64,000 nt of DNA from Symsagittifera roscoffensis (taxonomy: Eukaryota > Xenacoelomorpha > Acoela > Convolutidae). The stretch covers positions 45,243,346 to 45,307,345 of the forward strand of contig NC_087064.1 in assembly GCF_963678635.1 (NCBI RefSeq), in the 5' to 3' direction. Every line of letters starts with the position of its first letter. Positions within the stretch are counted from its first letter, which is position 1. A program made the position numbers and the translations under genes. The notes under the pieces are model-generated. The model saw only the letters and a list, made by a program, of their open reading frames with translations. It was not told the origin of the DNA and made no database searches. Shown piece after piece: positions 58,526 to 64,000 of this stretch.

Positions 58526-58549
58526 TGTTTTCTTTTTATTTGAAGACTT

Positions 58550-58632
58550 CGTCATTTGTTTTAAGACCGTCACCACTCCATGGAGCTTTAAAAGCAGTCG
58601 GATCATTCAGGGCTTTTCCTTGATTCAAGCAG
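58550..58632 (+). repeat. ~530-bp helentron-like repeat, 3' tail fragment
   Basis: ACCACTCCATGGAGCTTTAAAAGCAGTCGGATCATTCAGGGC (read in parts) with a tail TTCAAGCAGTTGG; last member of the array. Confidence 0.65.
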
Positions 58633-58944
58633 TTGGATTTATTTCAAAACTTAACTTTCTATAAGCAAGAAAGCAGGAAAATAAACTACAAACTGAAAAA
58701 TACATTACTCAAGAGGTTATTTCACCTCTCGGAGATTTGGATATTTGGTCTACTAATGGCATCACCGAGCTTAAAGTTTCCAAAAACAATCAAAGTTATT
58801 TCAAATTTAATCTGTGATATGTTAACTCTGATTTAAAACCTGAGTAAATTTTACACCTAATTTTGACGTTCAGCGCAGTTTCTAGAACAGAGGTAATATA
58901 TAACTGTCCTGGGCAGCAGAAAATGAAAAGTTTCAATTCATGTA
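58633..58944. other. AT-rich spacer
   Basis: No gene or repeat recognised. Confidence 0.35.
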
Positions 58945-58952
58945 GCACCCTG

Positions 58953-59150
58953 GGTTCAAGTTAACATCCTTCCCCCCACCCAAATAGACCAGTTAAGATC
59001 CTCCACCCCAGCGCTGTTTTTAATATAAATTTGTTAAGCGCTGCATGTAAAACGCTGGATTCTGATTGGGTTAAAATTCCCAACTTAGAACCAAGTTAAC
59101 ATCCTCCCCCTAAACATGTTTAGGGAGGGGGGAGGATGTTAACTTGGTCC
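58953..59150. mobile_element. MITE, 198 bp, 8-bp TSD GCACCCTG
   Basis: Inverted ends GGTTCAAGTTAACATCC and (reversed) GGACCAAGTTAACATCC, followed by C-rich runs; perfect flanks GCACCCTG (58,945-58,952 and 59,151-59,158). The right end is doubled into a long palindrome around TAAACATGTTTA (59,111-59,122). The 8-bp duplication suits hAT-type transposition, though the termini differ from the 29-kb family. Confidence 0.85.
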
Positions 59151-59320
59151 GCACCCTGTCTTTTCTTAACTTAAAAACCTTCTTAGATGCAGCAAAAAAT
59201 TTATTAAGTTTTTCGATGATGTTTTATTTTGACTTAAACCTAATGGCTATCATCAATGAGCTTATATGACTACGTAACTTCATTCTAGTTTTGCTGCTAC
59301 TTGATTTTTGGGTGCGTCTT

Positions 59321-59643
59321 CATAGGTCCCAAAATGAAAAAGCAGTCGCATAAGTCCCAAATCTTTTCAATTGGTCAAAAGACTAAATTAGCCGAGTCTC
59401 GGTTTAAGATAACCGGCTCTAAATTTCGTATAGAGTCCTATCCCTTGGTGGCAAGGTCGCAACACGTTGGCGCGGCTGCGGCGGTCACTACTCTGCAGCT
59501 TGAGTTTATGCTACTTGAACAGTATACAATCAATCCATGAATTCGTTGGCTCAAATTTGCACCAATCAAAATTCAAAAAGATAAATTTAGGAGCTTATGC
59601 GACAGATTTTTTATTTTGGAAGCTATGAATATTGGAACCTATG
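59321..59643. mobile_element. MITE, ~323 bp
   Basis: Left end CATAGGTCCCAAAATGAAAA then GTCGCATAAG; right end, reversed, CATAGGTTCCAA then TTCCAAAATAAAAAATC and GTCGCATAAG. Inverted repeats of about 45 bp with indels; target duplication not resolved. The 79-codon frame inside has no coding character. Confidence 0.6.
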
Positions 59644-60884
59644 GGAATTCAACGATTTTTGATCTGAGCAGAATTGTAGACAAAGTAGAAATGTAGACGT
59701 TGCTTGAATAACGTTGAAACAATTTCAAGAACGAAAGAGGTTTAAAAAGATTCAAAATGAAAGCTCATGCGACTTAAAATGTAAAATAAAAAAAAACTTT
59801 GATGCACGCCAAAGAAGAAAATTGATACGCAGACGGACGCCTACGGACAGCTACGCAGACGGACACGTAATTTCTCTTGATACGCAGACGGACATCTAAT
59901 TTGATATAAAATTTATATAAAAAATGATGTAAAGATTTTAAAAAAACGACCGAACTACATGTGTGGGAAGATCCAAACAACAGATTACTAAAAAATGAAG
60001 ATCAAAAAATAAGCTATTAAAAGAGAATAAAATATAGACTCCAGAATTCAAAGTTCCTTATTTCAATTTTGAATAGTGACTTTAGAGATTTCGGATGTGA
60101 CATAGTTTGAAAACATCTCAATCTTTAAATTTTTTGTGGCAGAAACTTTGATAACGTTTCAAATTATGATTGGGCCATGAATATTTTGGTAGTTACCAAT
60201 AATGTAAAATTTAGCTATTAATTTAATTTATTTGAGCATGGTAATTTCAATTGTGCGACCTATGATCAAAGCATACGCAAAATCCGTGAGAGCCATTCCT
60301 TATTTTGTTTACTTCATAACAATTTATCTGATCACACGAAACTTCGCTGATAATTTTTTAAAAACATTTTTTTAAAAGTTTAATAATATAACGTAAACCA
60401 AACACCAAACTGAGAAGTTATTCTGATTTAAAACGTTTTTGGTATTAGGTTTTTATCCAATTACTGCCAATTACCATTTCTTGTCATTAAAAATCTTACT
60501 CTTGAAGTTGGTGATTGCTTAACGAAAAAAAAAAACAGTTTTCATTTCAGCATGTGACAATGTGTAGGTTTCGAGTACCAAAAAATGTGAAACAAACTTT
60601 GAAAACTAACAAAATATCAAATCAATTGTTGATTGACACTTTTTTTTGAAAAACGGTTAATAAAAACCATATCAAAGCCTGCTGTAACTAATTAGTTTCT
60701 TTTGATCAAACTTCCGCCAAAATAGTCAATCAAATTGTCAATCATCAAAAAAAATGAATTAAAATTTTTGTTCACCTTTTTTGATTCTTATAAAAACGAG
60801 AATTGATCGTTTATAGATTGCTTTCAAGCTGCCATGAAAATTTGAAACCTTATTGATTTGACGAAAAATAAGACACTTCTTTTT
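59644..60884. other. AT-rich DNA with a short ACGCAGACGGA repeat
   Basis: ACGCAGACGGAC occurs three times at 59,827-59,893, twice preceded by TTGATACG. ATTGTTGATTGACA strings near 60,620 and 60,730 recall the centre of the 51.2-kb MITE. No gene. Confidence 0.4.
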
Positions 60885-61310
60885 GTTTTGATTTTGAGGA
60901 AAACGATAGATGATTTGCGCCCGGGTGTTTTTTCTTCTTCAGTTTAATTTAAACTTGTAATGAAACATTTCTACGCAACAGTTTTCAAACCGTTTGAAAA
61001 ACACCGATGTCTGGAGCTCCAGTTTCAAGAATTGAGTTTTGAGTGAATCAGTTTAAAACTGCAAATTTGGCTGAATCGGATATAACAACGCGCGGTATTT
61101 TTCGTGCTATTAACGCGTAAGTGACTCTGTAATCAGTTCATAAATTGTTCCAAATTAAATTGAGGGAAAATGTTTGGTGTTTTTGATACGTTACTAGACC
61201 CTCAGAACGTCACTCTTTACTTGACATACTTGTTGGGCAGTTTTCAATAATTTTTTAAAGAAGAAATTACAAAAATAACATTTTATAATTTCCCAGAAAA
61301 CATACTCTAA
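60885..61310 (+). repeat. diverged copy of the ~530-bp repeat
   Basis: GGAAAACGATAGATGATTTGCGC, then CTTCTTCAG, CGCGCGGTATTTTTCGTGC, ATTAACGCGTAAG near 61,110, in family order. Both ends worn. Confidence 0.55.
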
Positions 61311-61321
61311 ACTTTACAGAA

Positions 61322-61590
61322 ATCCAAGATTGCTCGTATATGAGGGCAAAGCTTTAAGAGTTTCAAACGCACAAAACTTGATAAAAACCGATTAGAATTT
61401 TTTTCTTTATTTTATCCCCCCCACACGATGTGTTAAATATCAAATGGATATGTTTAGCGTCTAGTATCCTAATAAAAAGACAAAATGAGTTGCCTAAATT
61501 CAGTTTGGATTGACTAAACGTATAATGGTGCGCGTATTATAATGCTTAAATGAGAACGCATCATCACGTCCTAATTATCGCATACTGGCC
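61322..61590 (-). repeat. diverged 3' part of the ~530-bp repeat
   Basis: AAGATTGCTCGTATATGAGGG at the 3' end, then ATCCCCCCCACACGATGTG. It faces the plus-strand copy just upstream, 3' end to 3' end. Confidence 0.55.
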
Positions 61591-61914
61591 AATGTAACAA
61601 TTTTCGAAGCAATTTTCATGTAACATTTTTTTTACAGAATCAGTTATTCAGAAAAATACTGGCATGAAGTTATATTTTTTTCTAATGAAAAAGTTGATAT
61701 ATTGGTAAAATTACTGTGGTGGGTGTTATTATATACGTTATTTGTGTTAATATATTGCACAAAATAATATAAGTATTTAAGAAATGTTCATTTTTTATTC
61801 TTACTTTTTTCAAACCTCGGACGCGAATTATAATAAAAAAAATCAAAATTCGAAAACTTCAAACTCGAAATTAAACCTTAAAATCATACTTCACAGAAGC
61901 TTCCATAACAGAGC
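61591..61914. other. AT-rich DNA, likely intron
   Basis: No gene or bounded repeat, up to the pyrimidine-poor region before the possible exon. Confidence 0.35.
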
Positions 61915-61915
61915 G

Positions 61916-62030
61916 GAGGTATCTGAAATGTACGATGAAAACGCTGATGAGAACCTTGACAGCGTCATTCAAATCCTCTGGCACATAACCGATATCTTTA
62001 CCTACTGCCCACAAGCAGTTATGTTATTAG
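61916..62030 (+). CDS. possible internal exon, unknown protein
   Basis: A short GC-balanced patch in AT-rich DNA encodes AEVSEMYDENADENLDSV followed by a hydrophobic helix-like ILWHITDIF and AVMLLALA, ending at CT/GTGGAAAG, a fair donor. AG dinucleotides at 61,914 (AACAG) and 61,905 (TTCACAG upstream) could be acceptors. The acidic helix then Leu-rich helix looks protein-like, but no domain is named. It could be a later exon of the gene starting at 54,210, which has the same orientation. Confidence 0.35.
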
Positions 62031-62179
62031 CACTCGCTGTGGAAAGATAATTCGTTGTTCGTTTTCGCTCAATTTATATCATTCAAAATAGTTTTTTTTT
62101 CGGTCTTTGAGCCCATCTGAGAAAAACATGATGTGGCACGTGACCAGCGTTTTGGTTGAGCAGTATAGGAGATCAAACC

Positions 62180-62410
62180 AAGAGGTGCGCCTCTTTAATT
62201 TTTCTACAAGCGCTTTCCGCGCCAATATATACTAATTTAAAGAAAGATTCATCGCCGAAAAAAACTCGATCAATCGAAACCTTTCAAAAAGAAGTTAAAT
62301 ACGTCTTTGCTTGGAATGCTGAATTCTTTTGCGGTGCAGAAAATTTGTTTGCGGTGCAGAAAATTTTATGAAACTAGGGTGTTTTGGAAAACAATTTGGT
62401 CGATCTAACA
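62180..62410. repeat. decayed hAT-like MITE fragment
   Basis: GGTGCGCCTCTTTAA, GCGCCAATATATACTAA and later GCGGTGCAGAAAATTT and AATTTGGTCGATCTAA match the MITE interior. Ends lost. Confidence 0.5.
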
Positions 62411-63105
62411 AATGGTCTTTACGGTTAGTTAGTTTAACTTTTTGTTACTTGAGAAAATCTTTTAGCTTTTTTCTTTCTGAGTGTTTTCTAGTTAGGGGGA
62501 ATCCTGAAAAAAAGCAAGAACCCGCCTAAGTGGTGTTCGTTAAGCAAAATAGGATACTCAACTTGTAGGACCTCTCAGCTATTGAGATTTTTGTTGAACG
62601 TGGATTTAACAAAAGATCTGAACAACTCAGATCTGAACTAAAAGTGAGGAGTGCCTACTCCCTTTTAGTTTCAATAACTCGAGTCTTTACTTACTCAAAA
62701 TAGGAATAGTATGCTATAATACTGGTGTGAAAACAATGTAGGTTTCAATGTGTATATTTAGTCTCTGAAAATGTTTCTTTTGATTTTCTCTAAAAGCTTT
62801 TAGGCCGACCGAATTCCGTAACTGCCGTACGGAGATCTGCTTCTCATCTGAATCGACTCAGTGATCAACACTGAACGTTCTTGGTATAATAACAATATAT
62901 GCTTACAGATACCAATATGAATCTCAAGGTTAGTGAACAGCAAGGTTAACTCATAATTACTGCACATGCAGCATGTGCTGTACCAAACTCCCCCGAAGAC
63001 AACTAAGTTCTATATAAAAGCTTATAAAGTTTATTAAGTAAATAGGAGTTTTAGTACTCAGTTTACTAAGTTTTTGAATCTTCCGAGTTTATACTTCTCT
63101 GGCTT
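62411..63105. other. AT-rich DNA, nothing recognised
   Basis: No supported gene between the MITE fragment and the minus-strand coding remnant. Confidence 0.35.
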
Positions 63106-64000
63106 CTATCTATTTTCTCGGCTTCCAGTATGTTCCTCGAAGTGCAATGGTACACGCCACGAGGAGTTCCATGATTTTGAAATGTCTAAGGCCTCACTCC
63201 CGAACTTCCTTCTAAGCAATTGTTTTTCCAATAATCCAAGTTTTGATTCTATTGGCTTATTCGCATCTGCTCGAAATGGTGCTAATTTCATTCTGTACGC
63301 TTCGAGAGCTGCCTTGTTTAAGTCCGTGATAACTTGTTGCAATTTTATGAGCTTAACTGAGTGCTTCACTGGACTTCCGTAGCGACTAGGCGCCTTACTT
63401 TTGTTCTGTCGTCCGCTACGCCTCACTGTCACTTCGCTATCGCCTGACTTGTCGGAAAACCCAAGAGGAGCATTGCTGTGCACATCATCGCTCGCCCCGT
63501 CCGTAGATTTCAGTATCTCTTCATCTCTTCTGCAGAATTCTGTACACCTCTCGTTAGTACCTGATAGATCAATTTGTTCCAATCATTTGTGGTCAAGTCG
63601 CGGCTTTGGAATGTTTCCAATATTTTCTCTGCAGATGTGTGTCTCGTGATCCCTTTGCTGCTGTTCGCTGGATCTTTTTGTGGACTTGTCGATTTGGTCA
63701 TATCCGCTTTCGATGGTTGTGAAAGCAAATTTTCGTCTTGTTTCCTTGTTAGTTTATCGGTGTTTACTGCTGCAGCAGCTTTTTGTCTTCTAGCTTCTTG
63801 ACTCGTTGCTTTTTTTTCTCTTTTTGCTTTCCTCTCTTAGTGTCAAGAAAAATTTTCACTCTGTCTGAAAGTGGTCCTGAATTGTTCGGTTTTGCTCGTT
63901 TTACGGCTAAGGTCAAACCCTCATTTACTTCCATGTCCTTTGCGGTCACATTCTCTTTGCTATCTTGATTTAGCGCCGTTGCCTTTTTCGTTTCCGATTT
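63106..64000 (-). pseudogene. frameshifted coding remnant, C-terminal part, runs off the window
   Basis: Coding-like, GC-balanced minus-strand sequence in three frames: from the window edge to about 63,764 (Lys-rich, KKKQRVKKLEDKKLL), then to about 63,510 (SSKGITRHTSAEKILETF), then 63,582-63,106 (VTVRRSGRQNKSKAPSRYGS, then a helical VKLIKLQQVITDLNKAALEA). The chain reads naturally only if frame changes near 63,770 and 63,550-63,580 are allowed. RRSGRxxKxPxRYG resembles tails of retroelement polyproteins, but no catalytic domain is present, so the family is unproven. Exons joined by splicing are an alternative. Confidence 0.45.

Noticed and set aside
1-64000. CRISPR arrays, bacterial operons or phage genes
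   Set aside because: The tandem repeats seen are long or irregular without uniform spacers; gene structure is eukaryotic with introns.

Overview
The window looks like a gene-poor, AT-rich, transposon-dominated stretch of an invertebrate animal nuclear genome. The evidence is: (i) a universal stress protein gene split into exons with consensus splice sites and multi-kilobase introns, of the kind kept in cnidarians, flatworms, molluscs, tunicates and similar animals but not in vertebrates or insects; (ii) a Ty3/gypsy LTR retrotransposon, LINE, Penelope-like and Mutator-like (FLYWCH) relics, hAT-type MITEs and rolling-circle-like repeats; (iii) no operon structure, Shine-Dalgarno sites or dense coding. 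The species cannot be named from the sequence. Most open frames in the window are chance frames in AT-rich DNA.

Layout. 0.4-8.5 kb: a three-exon universal stress protein gene on the minus strand. Its intron 2 carries a decayed ~160-bp tandem array; its intron 1 carries one full repeat-family copy and a decayed FLYWCH/MULE transposon with terminal inverted repeats, and a further repeat copy seems to end about 14 bp from the exon-1 splice donor. 9.1-9.8 kb: hAT-like MITEs. 10.1-10.6 kb: an Asn/Ser-rich exon-like frame. 12,318-21,720: a complete but dead Ty3/gypsy element with LTRs, primer-binding site, polypurine tract and a 5-bp target duplication (ACTAT). Its 3' half (integrase to the start of the 3' LTR, 2,471 bp) is tandemly duplicated. 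21.7-42.6 kb: AT-rich DNA holding LINE, Penelope-like and MULE relics, three well-bounded hAT-like MITEs (two hit nearly the same target) and many copies of a ~500-540-bp repeat. 42.6-45.35 kb: a compositionally different block I cannot assign. 45.4-51.7 kb: decayed repeats, a ~1.15-kb direct tandem duplication and a MITE. 52-61.6 kb: more copies of the ~530-bp repeat, including a head-to-tail array at 56.3-58.6 kb, a 1.2-kb TA-flanked TIR element, two smaller MITEs and one convincing first coding exon (54,210-54,317, plus strand). 61.9-64 kb: a possible exon and a frameshifted coding remnant running off the window end.

The dominant signal is the ~530-bp repeat, about twenty full, partial or decayed copies on both strands. 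Its 5' tip (TGTTCCGACT) is the exact reverse complement of a site about 35 bp inside its 3' end, followed by a short GC hairpin (CAGGGC-TTC-GCCCTG) and a tail ending AGTCTTG. Copies are flanked by TTGTT/AACAA and occur in head-to-tail arrays. This asymmetric layout resembles non-autonomous helentron-type (INE/HINE) rolling-circle elements; the assignment is inference, the structure is directly visible.
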